Positions 9,559-20,778 are shown, counted from the first letter of the stretch. The stretch is DNA of 64,000 nt from Yersinia thracica (GCF_902170565.1 NZ_CABHXX010000082.1:17691-81690); one strand, 5' to 3'. The notes: generated by a model from the letters alone, not told the origin. Program-made: numbers and translations.

Positions 9559-11555
9559 TGATGACAAAGACCCCGCGTAAAATCTGGCTTTTACCTGCCA
9601 GCTTACTTGGCTTATTACTGATTTTTGCTGTGGTGCTGACACTGCACAATTTTAGCCAGACATTACCCGCCCCGCTCTGGGGGGCAGCGCTATGGCAACC
9701 TGACGGCGATGATGTGCGCCAAATGTTATTCCATTACAGTCAACTACCCCGCTTGGTCGTGGCACTGCTAACCGGTGCCGGATTGGGCCTGGTGGGGGTT
9801 TTGTTCCAGCAAATCTTGCGAAATCCATTGGCTGAACCCGCCACCTTGGGGGTCGCCGCAGGCGCTCAGCTTGGTTTAACCATCGCAACGTTATGGATGC
9901 TACCCGGCGGTGAATTGACCCGCCAACTGGCAGCAATGGCCGGTGGTATAACTATTGGCGTGCTGGTATTTGGTGTGGCTTGGGGCAAACGAATGTCGCC
10001 AGTGACACTGATATTGGCGGGGTTGGTTCTCGGCCTTTACTGTAGCGCAGTTAGCAATCTGCTGGCGTTATTTCATTATGACCAACTGCAAGGGTTGTTC
10101 CTGTGGAGCAGCGGCGCTCTGAATCAACAAGATTGGAGCACGGTACAGTTTTTGCTACCTCGTTTGCTGATAACCGGCGTATTGGCGGCTTTATTGATTC
10201 GCCCATTAACCTTGCTCGGGCTGGATGATGGTGTCGCCCGTAATTTAGGGCTAGGGCTGTCATTGGCTCGGCTTAGTGCGCTGGGGATAGCAATATTGTT
10301 TAGCGCAATGTTGATTAATGCGGTCGGCGTCATTGGTTTTATTGGTCTTTTTGCACCTCTGTTGGCAAAAATTTTAGGCGCTCGCCGGTTATCGCAACGC
10401 CTAATGTTGGCGCCGGTATTAGGCGCGTTGCTGTTGTGGGTAACGGACCAAGGGCTCATCTGGTTGGCTCAAGTCGGGCAAGAAATTTCGACCGGTGCGG
10501 CTACCGCGCTGATTGGTGCTCCGTTGCTGTTATGGTTGCTGCCTCGCTTACACAGTGCGATGGCACCGAGTATGGATTTTGGCGACCAGGTTTCCGCTGA
10601 GCGGCAAAATTTGGGCATCTGGATCAGTGGAGGTTTGCTGGTACTGCTGGCCGGTTTGATGGTGGCGCTGATGTTTGGTCGTGATAGCCATGGCTGGAGT
10701 TGGATTAGCGGCGATGATATCCAGGCATTATTACATTGGCGCTGGCCGCGAGTATTCGCTGCATTGGCGGCCGGAGTGATGCTGGCGGTGGCGGGAACAT
10801 TAATTCAAAAGCTGACGGGCAATCCGATGGCCAGTCCCGAGGTGTTGGGGGTCAGTTCCGGCGCATCTTTCGGTGTCGTGATTATGATGTTTATCGTGCC
10901 AGGTAATGCGCTAGCATGGTTGTTACCGGCTGGGAGTTTAGGTGCGGCGGCAACATTATTGCTGATTCTGGTGGTTGCGGGGCGAGGAGGGTTCTCTCCC
11001 GGTAGAATGTTATTAGCAGGAATTGCATTGAGCACCGCCTTTACCACGGTGATTACCATGTTACTCGCAAGCGGCGACCCCCGAATGCGCGGTTTGCTGA
11101 CATGGATTTCTGGCTCTACCTATGCTGTTGATGCTCCACAAGCACTGAGCACCGGTGTCATCGCCCTGATTCTGATTGCATTAGCACCGCTGTGCCGCCG
11201 TTGGCTAATGATTTTACCCTTAGGCAGTGTAACGGCCAGAGCATTAGGTGTGGCGCTGGCACCTAGTCGGTTAGCTATTTTGTTACTGGCAGCCACTATG
11301 ACAGCAGCAGCCACATTGACGGTTGGGCCATTAAGTTTTGTTGGCCTGATGGCACCTCATATGGCTCGTATGTTGGGCTTCCGCCGAGCCATGCCACAGC
11401 TATTTATCGCGGCTATTTTAGGTGGTTTATTGATGGTCTTTGCTGATTGGTGCGGCCGGATGCTGCTATTCCCAAATCAGATCCCTGCTGGATTGTTGGC
11501 GACGTTTATTGGCGCGCCATATTTTGTTTATTTATTACGTAAGCAAGGGCGGTAG
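9558..11555 (+). CDS. fhuB: Ferric hydroxamate ABC transporter, fused permease FhuB
   Basis: The inner-membrane channel for iron-hydroxamates. Like E. coli FhuB it is a fusion of two FecCD/BtuC-type permeases: each half (about residues 1-330 and 345-665) contains the family motif region NPLAEPATLGVAAGA or NPMASPEVLGVSSGA, and a GFIGLFAP or SFVGLMAPH segment. Many hydrophobic helices run throughout. Its start overlaps the fhuD stop (TGATG); the ATG three bases later is an alternative. It is the last gene of the fhuCDB operon and converges with hemL across a shared hairpin. Confidence 0.96.
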   Translation: MMTKTPRKIWLLPASLLGLLLIFAVVLTLHNFSQTLPAPLWGAALWQPDGDDVRQMLFHYSQLPRLVVALLTGAGLGLVGVLFQQILRNPLAEPATLGVAAGAQLGLTIATLWMLPGGELTRQLAAMAGGITIGVLVFGVAWGKRMSPVTLILAGLVLGLYCSAVSNLLALFHYDQLQGLFLWSSGALNQQDWSTVQFLLPRLLITGVLAALLIRPLTLLGLDDGVARNLGLGLSLARLSALGIAILFSAMLINAVGVIGFIGLFAPLLAKILGARRLSQRLMLAPVLGALLLWVTDQGLIWLAQVGQEISTGAATALIGAPLLLWLLPRLHSAMAPSMDFGDQVSAERQNLGIWISGGLLVLLAGLMVALMFGRDSHGWSWISGDDIQALLHWRWPRVFAALAAGVMLAVAGTLIQKLTGNPMASPEVLGVSSGASFGVVIMMFIVPGNALAWLLPAGSLGAAATLLLILVVAGRGGFSPGRMLLAGIALSTAFTTVITMLLASGDPRMRGLLTWISGSTYAVDAPQALSTGVIALILIALAPLCRRWLMILPLGSVTARALGVALAPSRLAILLLAATMTAAATLTVGPLSFVGLMAPHMARMLGFRRAMPQLFIAAILGGLLMVFADWCGRMLLFPNQIPAGLLATFIGAPYFVYLLRKQGR

Positions 11556-11564
11556 TTCGATTTT

Positions 11565-11592
11565 AACCATCTCCCAGCATAGAGAGATGGTT
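11565..11592. terminator. Bidirectional terminator between fhuB and hemL
   Basis: AACCATCTC (11565-11573) pairs perfectly with GAGATGGTT (11584-11592). T residues precede and follow, and it sits between two convergent genes, so it may serve both. Confidence 0.75.
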
Positions 11593-11604
11593 AATTCATT
11601 GATA

Positions 11605-12885
11605 TTAAAGCTTGGCGAAGCACCGACGAGCGGCATCCACCGTTTTCTGAATATCTTCTTTGCTGTGCGCCACAGACATAAAACCAGCTTCAAAAGCAGA
11701 TGGAGCCAGATAAATACCTTCTTCCAACATCAAATGGAAGAAACGTTTGAAGCGCTCAACATCGCAATTCATCACATCCTGATAGCAAGTCACGGTCTTA
11801 GCATCAGTGAAGAAAATGCCGAACATGCCACCGACATGGTTAACGACCAATGGGATATTCTCTGCTTTAGCTGCGTGCAGCAGGCCGCTTGCCAGTGAAT
11901 CGGTTAATTCGGTTAGGGTTTCATGGACACCGACCTGTGCAACTTCGGTCAGACAAGCAAAACCGGCAGCCATGGCAATTGGATTACCGGACAACGTACC
12001 GGCCTGATAAACCGGGCCCGTAGGGGCCAGCGCATCCATCACATCACGACGACCACCGAAAGCACCTACCGGCATACCGCCGCCGATGATTTTACCCAGA
12101 CAAGTTAAGTCAGGGACAACATTGTAGTAATCTTGCGCGCCGGCTAATGCCACACGGAAACCGGTCATAACCTCATCAATAATCAGCAGTGCTCCAAATT
12201 CGTCACACAGTGTACGCAGGCCGGGTAGGAACTCCGGTAGTGGCGGGACGCAGTTCATGTTACCGGCGACTGGCTCGACAATAATACAGGCAATATCTTG
12301 TGGATATTGTTCGAAAGCCTCACGTACTGAATCCAGATTGTTATAAGTACAGGTCAGAGTGTGTTTAGCAAAATCAGCGGGTACACCCGGAGAGTTTGGT
12401 TGCCCAAGAGTCAGAGCACCGGAACCGGCCTTGACCAGCAAGCAGTCGGCGTGGCCATGGTAGCAGCCTTCAAACTTGATAATTTTATCGCGGTTAGTGA
12501 AGCCACGGGCCAGACGAATCGCACTCATGGTCGCTTCGGTGCCGGAGTTGACCATTCGCACCATATCCATCGTTGGGACTAAATTGGTGACCAATTCAGC
12601 CATTTTGACTTCCATCTCAGTGGGGGCACCAAAGCTCAGACCGCGCTCGACAGCTTCAATGACGGCCTGACGAATCGCCGGGTGATTATGCCCCAAGACC
12701 ATTGGCCCCCAGGAGCCAACATAGTCAATATAAGCCTTGCCATCGACATCAAATAAATATGCGCCATCAGCACGTTCAATAAACAATGGGCTGCCACCAA
12801 CGCCGGTGAATGCACGCACCGGAGAGTTAACCCCGCCTGGGATCAACTCTTTTGCTTGGGCATACAGACTTTCGGATTTACTCAT
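11605..12885 (-). CDS. hemL: Glutamate-1-semialdehyde 2,1-aminomutase
   Basis: A PLP enzyme that converts glutamate-1-semialdehyde to 5-aminolevulinate in the C5 route of heme synthesis. The PLP lysine lies in [17 protein letters not shown] (Lys about 265), and [12 protein letters not shown] holds the conserved Asp that contacts the cofactor. The length of 426 residues is the family norm and the start [11 protein letters not shown] matches enterobacterial homologs, with AGGAG upstream. It is monocistronic by layout, between convergent fhuB and divergent clcA. Confidence 0.97.
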   Translation of the reverse strand: MSKSESLYAQAKELIPGGVNSPVRAFTGVGGSPLFIERADGAYLFDVDGKAYIDYVGSWGPMVLGHNHPAIRQAVIEAVERGLSFGAPTEMEVKMAELVTNLVPTMDMVRMVNSGTEATMSAIRLARGFTNRDKIIKFEGCYHGHADCLLVKAGSGALTLGQPNSPGVPADFAKHTLTCTYNNLDSVREAFEQYPQDIACIIVEPVAGNMNCVPPLPEFLPGLRTLCDEFGALLIIDEVMTGFRVALAGAQDYYNVVPDLTCLGKIIGGGMPVGAFGGRRDVMDALAPTGPVYQAGTLSGNPIAMAAGFACLTEVAQVGVHETLTELTDSLASGLLHAAKAENIPLVVNHVGGMFGIFFTDAKTVTCYQDVMNCDVERFKRFFHLMLEEGIYLAPSAFEAGFMSVAHSKEDIQKTVDAARRCFAKL

Positions 12886-13154
12886 AAACGGCTCCTGAAT
12901 TAGGCGACATTAACATTGGCAACATCAGCCTTGGCAATCAACAATGCTGCTTATTCTAAAGGACTGGCTGCGGTTATCAAATGATTGGGCATATTTAACA
13001 GACAGCTTGCGCGACATGCCGCAAAACTCAAGAAAAAGTCTTTTCTGAACAAGATCATTTCATGGACGTTTAATCAGGCACATTATTAATGTGTAAGCTA
13101 GACTCATATTGCTCATTTGTATTACTTATTATTTAACTGACAAGCATACAAACC

Positions 13155-14588
13155 ATGACTGATTCAACGCAAAATATACCCGATGACGGCATTTCTGAAG
13201 TTAAACGTGGCCGCTTTATCCATGCATTAGTTAATCGCGACACAACCCCCTTAGTTATTCTTATCATGGCCGCTGTCGTAGGGGCGGTCACCGGTTTATT
13301 GGGGGTCGCATTTGATCGCGGTGTTGATTGGATCCAGCAAGAAAGGTTAGCGACCCTCGCTAAGGTTGCTGATAATGCAATTTTAGTCTGGCCGCTGGCT
13401 TTTATTATGTCGGCGCTATTGGCTATGTTGGGGTATTTTCTGGTCCGCCGTTTTGCGCCGGAAGCGGGGGGCTCTGGGATACCCGAAATAGAAGGGGCAA
13501 TGGAGGAGATGCGCCCAGTTCGCTGGTGGCGGGTGATTCCGGTCAAGTTCATTGGTGGGCTTGGTACTCTCGGGGCTGGCATGGTGTTAGGCCGGGAGGG
13601 GCCAATGGTGCAAATGGGGGGGAATAGTGGGCGGATGATTGTTGACATCTTCCGTTTGCGCAGCTCAGAAGCGCGTCATTCATTATTAGCAACTGGTGCA
13701 GCAGCGGGGCTCTCAGCCGCTTTTAATGCTCCATTGGCTGGGATTTTGTTTGTTATTGAAGAGATGCGTTCGCAGTTCCGCTATAGCTTGGTCTCCATCA
13801 AAGCGGTATTTGTGGGAGTCATCACTTCAACCATTGTTTACCGCTATTTTAATGGCGAGCGTGCGATTATTGATGTAGGAAAACTCAGTGATGTTCCGCT
13901 GAATACCTTGTGGCTCTATCTGTTGCTGGGTATTATTTTTGGTGCAGTGGGAGTGATGTTTAATGCGTTGATATTTCGTACACAAGATCTATTTATGCGT
14001 TTCCACGGTGGCGACTGGCGAAAATTGGTATTAATCGGTGGTCTGTTGGGGGGGATGTGTGGCTTACTGGCTTTGATTCATGGTGAAGCAGTCGGCGGTG
14101 GTTTTGCCCTAATTCCCATCGCAGTCGCTGGTAATTTCAGTATTGGTATGCTGCTCTTTATCTTTATTGCGAGAGTTATTACCACGTTACTGTGTTTTGG
14201 CTCTGGTGCACCTGGTGGGATATTTGCCCCAATGTTGGCTTTGGGGACCATTCTGGGAACCGCTTTTGGCTTATCCTGCGCACATTTTTTCCCGCAATAC
14301 AGTATTGATGCTGGCACTTTTGCTATTGCCGGAATGGGGGCGCTGTTTGCCGCCTCGGTACGTGCTCCATTAACCGGGATCGTGTTGGTATTGGAAATGA
14401 CCGATAATTATCAACTTATTTTGCCAATGATTGTGACTTGCTTGGGGGCGACCTTAATAGCACAGTTTATGGGGGGTAAACCCTTGTATTCAGCTATTTT
14501 GGCCCGCACATTACAAAGACAAGAGCAGGCTGTAAAGGTAGCGGAACAACAGGCCGCAGTTGAAAGTAGCACCCAAACAGGTAGATAA
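13155..14588 (+). CDS. clcA: H+/Cl- exchange transporter ClcA
   Basis: A CLC-family 2Cl-/1H+ antiporter of the inner membrane, linked in E. coli to extreme acid resistance. Selectivity motifs are present: [21 protein letters not shown] with the external gating glutamate (Glu148 in E. coli), the internal proton glutamate in [13 protein letters not shown] (Glu203) and the chloride-coordinating tyrosine in [13 protein letters not shown] (Tyr445). The length of 477 residues is normal. The upstream gap to hemL (12886-13154) shows no other gene. Confidence 0.96.
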   Translation: MTDSTQNIPDDGISEVKRGRFIHALVNRDTTPLVILIMAAVVGAVTGLLGVAFDRGVDWIQQERLATLAKVADNAILVWPLAFIMSALLAMLGYFLVRRFAPEAGGSGIPEIEGAMEEMRPVRWWRVIPVKFIGGLGTLGAGMVLGREGPMVQMGGNSGRMIVDIFRLRSSEARHSLLATGAAAGLSAAFNAPLAGILFVIEEMRSQFRYSLVSIKAVFVGVITSTIVYRYFNGERAIIDVGKLSDVPLNTLWLYLLLGIIFGAVGVMFNALIFRTQDLFMRFHGGDWRKLVLIGGLLGGMCGLLALIHGEAVGGGFALIPIAVAGNFSIGMLLFIFIARVITTLLCFGSGAPGGIFAPMLALGTILGTAFGLSCAHFFPQYSIDAGTFAIAGMGALFAASVRAPLTGIVLVLEMTDNYQLILPMIVTCLGATLIAQFMGGKPLYSAILARTLQRQEQAVKVAEQQAAVESSTQTGR

Positions 14589-14705
14589 TATATAACATTA
14601 GGCCACAATACTTGAATGAATTACTCGGGTATTGGATAATCAATAGATAGATCAGGCTGCCATTGTAGTAACCTGCACCTCGAACACCGGTTGGGAGTGA
14701 TGAGT

Positions 14706-15050
14706 ATGAGCGATGAAACAGTACTGCCCCTGCAGTTTACCGAGGCAGCGGCAAAAAAAGTGAAACTGCTGATTTCTGATGAGGAAAATCCAAATCTGAA
14801 ACTGCGGGTGTACATTACCGGTGGCGGATGCAGCGGGTTCCAGTATGGCTTTACTTTTGATGATCAGATCAACGACGGCGATATGACCATTGAGAAGCAA
14901 GGTGTTGAGTTGGTCGTGGATCCAATGAGCCTGCAATATCTGGTTGGTGGCGCAGTGGATTACACCGAAGGGCTGGAAGGCTCTCGCTTTATCGTGACTA
15001 ATCCGAACGCGAAGAGTACTTGTGGGTGCGGTTCTTCTTTCAGCATCTAA
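14706..15050 (+). CDS. erpA: Iron-sulfur cluster insertion protein ErpA
   Basis: An A-type Fe-S carrier that delivers clusters to target apoproteins, including isoprenoid enzymes; essential for aerobic respiration in E. coli. The three cluster-binding cysteines are present in [10 protein letters not shown] and TCGCGSSF. The 114-residue length matches E. coli when the ATG at 14706 is used (GGAG ten bases upstream); ATGs at 14691 and 14700 are in frame but add unconserved residues. An ERIC element starts three bases after the stop and should form part of the transcript. Confidence 0.96.
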   Translation: MSDETVLPLQFTEAAAKKVKLLISDEENPNLKLRVYITGGGCSGFQYGFTFDDQINDGDMTIEKQGVELVVDPMSLQYLVGGAVDYTEGLEGSRFIVTNPNAKSTCGCGSSFSI

Positions 15051-15052
15051 CC

Positions 15053-15248
<196 letters not shown>

Positions 15249-15268
15249 AAATCACCGAAGATTTTGAT

Positions 15269-15299
15269 AAAAAAAACCGCAACCTCCATAGTCGCGGTT
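15269..15299 (-). terminator. Minus-strand terminator-like hairpin left of the IS remnant
   Basis: AACCGC (15275-15280) pairs with GCGGTT (15294-15299). Read on the minus strand the stem is followed by a run of eight T. It points away from the IS and probably once terminated the minus-strand gene at 16349-16651. Confidence 0.5.
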
Positions 15300-15305
15300 A
15301 ATGAG

Positions 15306-16330
15306 ATGGTCACCCCCACCCTGTGAGCGGTAAGCTGATAGGGTGTTTTATTTTGGAGGGATCATCATGCAAAACGTTACACTCATCGGCATCGATCTCG
15401 GTAAGAATTCATTCCATATTCATTGCCAGGAAAAACACGGCAATGCATTGTCGCGGAAGAAGTTTCCCCGCTCTCAGTTAACCACTTTCCTCTCTACCTG
15501 TATGACTTCGACCATTGTCATGGAGCCTTGCGCCGGCGCGCACTTTATGGCCCGTCATATCAGCCAGTTAGGGCATCAGGTAAAACTCATTTCTCCGCAG
15601 TTTGTCCGCCCCTTTGTTAAAAGTAATAAAAATGATTTTATCGACGCTGAGGCCATCTGCGAAGCCGCTTCCCGTCCTTCCATGCGCTTTGTGACACCCC
15701 GACCCGAAGATCAGCAGGCGATGTTGGCTCTGCATCGCGTCAGGGAACGGGTCAAAACCACCAACCAAATGCACGCTTTTTTACTTGAGTTTGGGGTAAG
15801 CATGCCACGCGGTATTGCCGTGATAAGACGGCTGGCAACCGTGTTGGAAGAGCACGAACTGCCGCCATACTTAGCCCGTTTGCTCACCCGACTTCATCAA
15901 CATTATGGCTACCTCTGTGAACAACTTGAGGAGGTTGAAAACGGGGAGATGAAAATCTGCGACGGCTGCTGGTGCAATGCGCCCGAGTGTATACGCAGCG
16001 GCTGGAATACCAGTCGGGTCGACTGGCAGAGTGAATAGTCTGGGCAGTAACCACACAAGGAACCGTCTTCAGTAAATAAAAGAGCCAACAGTAAATCTGC
16101 TGTCAGCTCAATAAGTTACCAAGTAACTTTCTGGTTTTGCGACGACTGATTATTATGACATGAACGGCACAGCGGCCTGATGATGAACCTGATATAAAAA
16201 ATGGCTTTTTTAAGGTTCATCAGGCGCGGAACTCATCATGGCGCGGACATCCTTGTCCACCAGACGCCGGATAGATTTAAGCAAGCCCATCATAAATCAA
16301 AATCGGTGTTGCAAAAACGGGGGTGACCAT
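15306..16330 (+). mobile_element. IS110-family (IS1111-type) insertion sequence remnant
   Basis: The element is bounded by a perfect 12-bp inverted repeat: ATGGTCACCCCC at 15306-15317 and its reverse complement at 16319-16330. Inside lies a broken transposase closely resembling IS1328 of Yersinia. At 1025 bp it is about 330 bp shorter than I recall for a complete IS1328, in line with internal deletion. After the ORF (16039-16318) there is only the element's non-coding tail. No target duplication was found, which is usual for this family. Confidence 0.8.
15367..16038 (+). pseudogene. Truncated IS110-family transposase (IS1328-like)
   Basis: The protein begins MQNVTLIGIDLGKNSFHIHC, the N-terminal DEDD-type domain start of IS110/IS1111 transposases, with conserved KSNKNDFIDAEAICEA. 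The ATG at 15367 has a strong GGAGGG. A few residues seem missing at LHRVRERVKTTNQ relative to the family as I remember it. After EEVEN (about 15940) the frame breaks: a different frame at 15960-16034 reads RRLLVQCARVYTQRLEYQSG, the family C-terminus. Most of the C-terminal transposase_20 domain is therefore deleted and the remainder is out of frame; it cannot encode a working enzyme. Confidence 0.85.
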
Positions 16331-16348
16331 AGATTTTATATCTGAATA

Positions 16349-16651
16349 TTACCATTCAACAGTAATCAATTGCGCCATCTGGTCGGTACTTGTTTTGCTA
16401 ACATGTAGGCCATTTGATGCAATAAAAGCATGGCTGATTCTCGGTTCCGTAACCAATCCATTTCCTCTATGACACTGTATTTCTGGATAATTCATTTTTG
16501 GGTTATTCACTACGTGTTCATTTTTATTCGACAACTGCACCTGACAAGATGGCACGATAGTCAGATGTAAATCTATTGTGCCGCTTAGCCCCTGGGCTAG
16601 CGACGGACTGGCAAAAACGGCCAGCCAAAACATCAACAAAAAATATTTCAT
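16349..16651 (-). CDS. Small exported protein, possibly DUF2574/fimbrial-like
   Basis: A 100-residue protein with a clear Sec signal peptide (MKYFLLMFWLAVFASPSLAQ, cleavage after Ala-Gln or just before). The mature ~80 residues hold two cysteines (in VPSCQVQL and EIQCHRG), which could form a disulfide, and alternating hydrophobic stretches. The pattern GTIDLHLTIVPSCQV resembles the start of fimbrial subunits and of the small YehE/DUF2574 proteins of enterobacteria, but the similarity is weak and from memory. No good ribosome binding site precedes the ATG. An IS remnant lies 18 bases beyond its stop. Function unknown. Confidence 0.6.
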   Translation of the reverse strand: MKYFLLMFWLAVFASPSLAQGLSGTIDLHLTIVPSCQVQLSNKNEHVVNNPKMNYPEIQCHRGNGLVTEPRISHAFIASNGLHVSKTSTDQMAQLITVEW

Positions 16652-16860
16652 AATTTATAACTGCATTTTTAGCTGCCACTATCTGGTTCAGGCAGCTATG
16701 ACTCTAGGTATCGGACAATTATTTAAAAACTTGAAGATTTAATTCGTACTCATCCCCATATTTCATCCTAATGAATAAAACTTGTAAACTCGGTGAGAGT
16801 CTACAAGCAAGGTGTATTGTACGAAATACAGGCTTTTATTGGCAATCAGAATGATGAATA

Positions 16861-16890
16861 GTTAAATGATGAGTGGTTAAATGATGAATG
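16861..16890. repeat. 15-bp tandem repeat downstream of yadS
   Basis: GTTAAATGATGAGTG (16861-16875) is followed directly by GTTAAATGATGAATG (16876-16890); a partial third copy precedes them. It lies just past the yadS stop in the otherwise featureless gap 16652-16894. Confidence 0.6.
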
Positions 16891-16894
16891 GTTA

Positions 16895-17509
16895 TCAGTG
16901 CTCTATTTCAAATGTTGGTAGTTTTAAGCGCCAGCGAATAGCGGCAAGTCTGATACCTAAGGTTATCACCATGCCCAGCATCATTGCTTGTTGCAGCGGC
17001 ATACCAAAAGTATAAAATGCCGTAGCATGCACAATACCGCCAATGATACAGGCCGTGGCATAGATTTCAGTACGCAGGATCATCGGGATCTCGCGTGCGA
17101 GCACATCACGGATAATCCCCCCACCAACGCCGGTTATAACCCCCATACAGATAGCAACTAGCGGGCTGGCACCCGCAGCAAAGGCTTTATTGACCCCGAT
17201 ACCCACGAATACCGCCAGACCAATAGCATCCAGCACGGGTAGAATCCATTTAGGTGTTCGCCGTGGTTGCCGTACCAGCAAGATAGTTGCCAGACAAGTC
17301 ACCATCGCGACCACTAAATCGGTGGGATCTTTCACCCAAAATACAGGGCCATTGGCTAAGGCCATATCGCGAATTGTGCCGCCACCAACAGCAGTCACCA
17401 CCCCCAAAACCAACACGCCAAAGGGATCCATGCGCAACTTCCCCGCCAGCAATACACCAGAGATAGCAAATACCGCAGTACCTAAAATATCCAGCCAATA
17501 GACCAGCAT
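16895..17509 (-). CDS. yadS: TRIC-type membrane protein YadS
   Basis: A 204-residue inner-membrane protein of the UPF0126/TRIC family. Two homologous halves each carry the glycine signature: VVTAVGGGTIRD (about residues 37-48) and VITGVGGGIIRD (about 120-131). Related prokaryotic TRIC proteins conduct cations, and some relatives act in glycine transport; the substrate here is unknown. The start [10 protein letters not shown] at 17509 matches E. coli and overlaps the btuF stop; the upstream in-frame start at 17557 lies inside btuF. It forms an operon with btuF and mtnN, as in E. coli. Confidence 0.92.
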   Translation of the reverse strand: MLVYWLDILGTAVFAISGVLLAGKLRMDPFGVLVLGVVTAVGGGTIRDMALANGPVFWVKDPTDLVVAMVTCLATILLVRQPRRTPKWILPVLDAIGLAVFVGIGVNKAFAAGASPLVAICMGVITGVGGGIIRDVLAREIPMILRTEIYATACIIGGIVHATAFYTFGMPLQQAMMLGMVITLGIRLAAIRWRLKLPTFEIEH

Positions 17510-18372
17510 TAATGTGACTCCGCCACAGGGGATGGAAGACTGGCCATTTGCTGGCACAGTTGTTTAGCGGCCAGCAGAATACGTGGGCCAGCACGATTAA
17601 ACCAGTCCTCATTCAGGGTTATCACAGGAACTGTAAATTGGGGCCGCCAAAAGGCGTGGATATTATCTGCCTGGGACTTATCACCACTCACCACGATAAC
17701 TTGTGGTTGGCGAGTCATGACTTGTTCACGACTGACTTGCGGCCAGGGAACTCGGCTACCAGCAAAAATATTTTCCCCACCGCAAAGAGAAACAACTTCA
17801 CTCTGTAACGTATGTCCGGAACTGGTAAACAGCGGTTGAGTACCAAATTGTAGGAAAGTGCGTAACGGCTGGTTGCGCGCATTCTGGCGACGTAACTCGG
17901 TAACCTCATGACGCAACTGAACTGCCGCCTGACGTGCTTGCTCTGGATGTGGGCTGTATTGGGCCAATTTATCCAGATCATCTGCGATTTGATCAATATT
18001 AATCGGATCAGAATAGAAAATCGGGATACCAAAAGAAGCTAATTGATCCAGCGGACGTTGTGGGTTCCCCCCGCGCCAGGCGAGGATCAAATCAGGCTTT
18101 AATGCCAGAATACGTTCGATATTCACCCCTTGCCATGAGGCAACATGCTCCAGCTTTTTAGCGGCTTCTGGATAGTCAGAGTAAGCACTTACTGCAATCA
18201 ATTTATCCCCGAGTCCAGCAGCATAGGCCAATTCTGTGGTACTGGGTGATAAACTGATAACCCGCTCAGCTGCCAGTGAGGATGAGATAAATAGGCTGAG
18301 CAACAATAACATCGCTGCTTGAGGCAGGATTATTGCTGCTCGTGCCAAGAGGGCAATATTAAGCCGCACCAT
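17509..18372 (-). CDS. btuF: Vitamin B12-binding periplasmic protein BtuF
   Basis: BtuF hands cobalamin to the BtuCD importer, which is encoded elsewhere. A long signal region (residues 1-35, hydrophobic core [20 protein letters not shown]) precedes the mature start [19 protein letters not shown], typical of class III binding proteins. SAYSDYP and WRGGNPQR are B12-pocket segments as I recall. The signal is some ten residues longer than in E. coli. The start codon shares one base with the mtnN stop (TAATG), so translation is probably coupled. Confidence 0.94.
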   Translation of the reverse strand: MVRLNIALLARAAIILPQAAMLLLLSLFISSSLAAERVISLSPSTTELAYAAGLGDKLIAVSAYSDYPEAAKKLEHVASWQGVNIERILALKPDLILAWRGGNPQRPLDQLASFGIPIFYSDPINIDQIADDLDKLAQYSPHPEQARQAAVQLRHEVTELRRQNARNQPLRTFLQFGTQPLFTSSGHTLQSEVVSLCGGENIFAGSRVPWPQVSREQVMTRQPQVIVVSGDKSQADNIHAFWRPQFTVPVITLNEDWFNRAGPRILLAAKQLCQQMASLPSPVAESH

Positions 18373-19073
18373 TAATCGCGGTGAGCCAGTGTGGTTAACA
18401 TTGCTTCAATCATTAATGTTGACTGTTGAGCGGCGACCACCAAAAACTCTTCAAAGCTCAGGTGAGACTCCTGATCGGCGACATCAGAAATAGCGCGAAC
18501 TACAACAAAGGGTGTATTGAACAGGTGGCAAACATGGCCGATAGCCGCAGCTTCCATTTCAACAGCAGCAACTGTCGGGAAAGTAGCGCGAATACGGGCC
18601 AGAGGAGCGGCGCCATTAATAAAAGCATCGCCGCTACAAATCAGGCCACGAACTGCATTTAAATTCAATTCTTTGATGCAACTTTCAGCCAGTTCAATCA
18701 GCTTAGGAGATGCGCTGAAAGCAGCCGGACAACCCGCCATCTGCCCAGGTTCATAGCCAAACGCAGTGACATCTGCGTCGTGATAGCGGACTTCAGTAGA
18801 AACTACAATATCGCCGACTTTTAGGCTAGAAGCCAAACCACCCGCCGAACCCGTATTGATAACAATATCTGGCTGATAATGCTCTAATAATAGAGTGGTG
18901 CCCATTGCCGCAGACACTTTACCGATACCGGATTTGAGTAGGGCAACATCTACGCCATTGAGTTGGCCGGTGTAAATCTCACAATCTGCACGAGCCAAAG
19001 TTTGGCGATTTTCAATTTTGTCACGCAGCAACGTAACTTCTTGCTCCATTGCACCAATAATTCCTACTTTCAT
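18372..19073 (-). CDS. mtnN: 5'-methylthioadenosine/S-adenosylhomocysteine nucleosidase
   Basis: The enzyme removes adenine from methylthioadenosine, S-adenosylhomocysteine and 5'-deoxyadenosine, feeding methionine salvage and autoinducer-2 synthesis. The catalytic residues are visible: Glu12 in IGAMEQEV, the ribose-binding [12 protein letters not shown], and the proton donor Asp in AISDVADQ (Asp197). The nucleoside-binding [17 protein letters not shown] is conserved. It has the normal length of 233 residues and is the first gene of the mtnN-btuF-yadS operon. Confidence 0.96.
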   Translation of the reverse strand: MKVGIIGAMEQEVTLLRDKIENRQTLARADCEIYTGQLNGVDVALLKSGIGKVSAAMGTTLLLEHYQPDIVINTGSAGGLASSLKVGDIVVSTEVRYHDADVTAFGYEPGQMAGCPAAFSASPKLIELAESCIKELNLNAVRGLICSGDAFINGAAPLARIRATFPTVAAVEMEAAAIGHVCHLFNTPFVVVRAISDVADQESHLSFEEFLVVAAQQSTLMIEAMLTTLAHRD

Positions 19074-19260
19074 ATGGATACCTGCCGATTTTAAAGAGTA
19101 GATTAGTCTGTAATTATCAATACACAGTTTATCAGGTAAGTGAGATAGTCGGGTAGTTCACCCAAGATAATGCGTAACGCGCCGCAGTTCATACCTAATC
19201 AATTGCATCTTCTTCCGAGAGTGGGTATCACTGTATTTAGATGAATACTCAGGGGGCAAC

Positions 19261-20778
19261 ATGTCCGGGATTGACTTTAAACAGAAAATTAGTTTTCAGC
19301 GGCCATTTGGTAAACCCAGTTCGGCTGAAGATGAATATGAGATTACTCGGGTTTTTGAAAGTGATCGCGGCCGGATTGTAAACTCCGCGGCTATTCGGCG
19401 TTTACAACAAAAAACACAAGTTTTCCCCTTGGAACGCAATGCGGCTGTTCGCAGCCGTTTGACCCATTCACTGGAAGTTCAACAGGTTGGCCGTTATATC
19501 GCCAAAGAGATCCTCAATCGCTTTAAGCAAGATAAAAAAATCAGTGCCTATGGGCTGGATAAGCTGCTTGATCCTTTTGAAAGTATTGTAGAAATGGCGT
19601 GCCTGATGCATGACATTGGTAACCCGCCTTTTGGGCATTTTGGCGAATCAGCAATCAATAATTGGTTCACTAAACAAATGGACCCTAATGGCGGTGGTGC
19701 TGAGCCGCGGGGCAAAGATCAATGTCGGGTTAATGTATTAAAGTTACGAGAAGGGGAAACTGAGCTCAATATTTTGCGTAGTAAAATTCGCCATGACTTG
19801 AGCCAGTTTGAGGGTAACGCACAAGCCATTCGCTTGGTTTATAGCTTATTAAAGTTGAATCTCACCTATGCACAGGTTGGCTGCATTCTTAAATATACCA
19901 AACCGGCTTATTGGTCAGGGGATATTCCCTCTTCCCATCATTATTTAATGAAGAAACCAGGGTTTTATCTCGCGGAAGAGGATTATGTTAAAGATTTACG
20001 TCGTGAACTCAATATGGGAGAGTTTAACCGCTTTCCACTGACCTATATTATGGAAGCTGCGGATGATATTTCTTATTGTATTGCCGACTTGGAAGATGCG
20101 GTTGAAAAGAATATCTTCAGTGTTGAACAACTTTATGACCATATGATGCAAGAGTGGGGTGATATTGCTCATGGCGATTTGTTTGATAAAGTGGTTGGCG
20201 GTGCATTTCGTCAATTAGGACGTGGGCAAGCCCGGCGCAGTTCGGAAGATCAATTCTTTATGTATTTACGGGTTAATACCGTAGGGAAATTAGTTCCCCA
20301 TGCAGCCCAGCGTTTTATTGATAATCTTCCTGCTGTATTTGCAGGCTCGTTTAACCAAGCTTTATTAGAAGATTCCAGTGCGGCGTGTAAATTACTGCAA
20401 ATTTTTAAAAAAGTCGCAGTGAAACACGTATTCAACTACCCGGAAGTAGAACAGCTTGAATTACAAGGGTATAGAGTTATTAGTGGATTGCTTGATATAT
20501 ATAGCCCGCTATTAGCTATGCCACAAGCAGCGTTTACACAATTAGTGGCAGAAGACAGCCATCGTCAGTACCCGATTGAGACCCGTTTGTTCCATAAGTT
20601 GTCGACTAAACATCGCTTGGCTTATGTGGAGTCAGTAGAGCGGCTAAGTAATTTATCGCCAGAACAACATGAGATATATGAGTATTATTATCGTGCGCGT
20701 TTAATTCAGGATTATATCAGTGGTATGACAGATCTTTATGCTTATGATGAATATCGGCGTTTAATGGCTGCGGAATAG
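19261..20778 (+). CDS. dgt: Deoxyguanosinetriphosphate triphosphohydrolase
   Basis: Dgt splits dGTP into deoxyguanosine and triphosphate and limits dGTP levels. It is an HD-domain hydrolase: the metal ligands lie in [12 protein letters not shown] and [16 protein letters not shown], with the further Asp in [10 protein letters not shown]. The length of 505 residues equals the E. coli protein. It is divergent from mtnN (187-bp gap) and followed by degP, the same order as in E. coli. Confidence 0.96.
   Translation: MSGIDFKQKISFQRPFGKPSSAEDEYEITRVFESDRGRIVNSAAIRRLQQKTQVFPLERNAAVRSRLTHSLEVQQVGRYIAKEILNRFKQDKKISAYGLDKLLDPFESIVEMACLMHDIGNPPFGHFGESAINNWFTKQMDPNGGGAEPRGKDQCRVNVLKLREGETELNILRSKIRHDLSQFEGNAQAIRLVYSLLKLNLTYAQVGCILKYTKPAYWSGDIPSSHHYLMKKPGFYLAEEDYVKDLRRELNMGEFNRFPLTYIMEAADDISYCIADLEDAVEKNIFSVEQLYDHMMQEWGDIAHGDLFDKVVGGAFRQLGRGQARRSSEDQFFMYLRVNTVGKLVPHAAQRFIDNLPAVFAGSFNQALLEDSSAACKLLQIFKKVAVKHVFNYPEVEQLELQGYRVISGLLDIYSPLLAMPQAAFTQLVAEDSHRQYPIETRLFHKLSTKHRLAYVESVERLSNLSPEQHEIYEYYYRARLIQDYISGMTDLYAYDEYRRLMAAE

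Noticed and set aside
14589..14705. CAATAC/GTATTG inverted repeat between clcA and erpA
   Set aside because: Six-base stem with a long A/T-rich loop; too weak to call a terminator.
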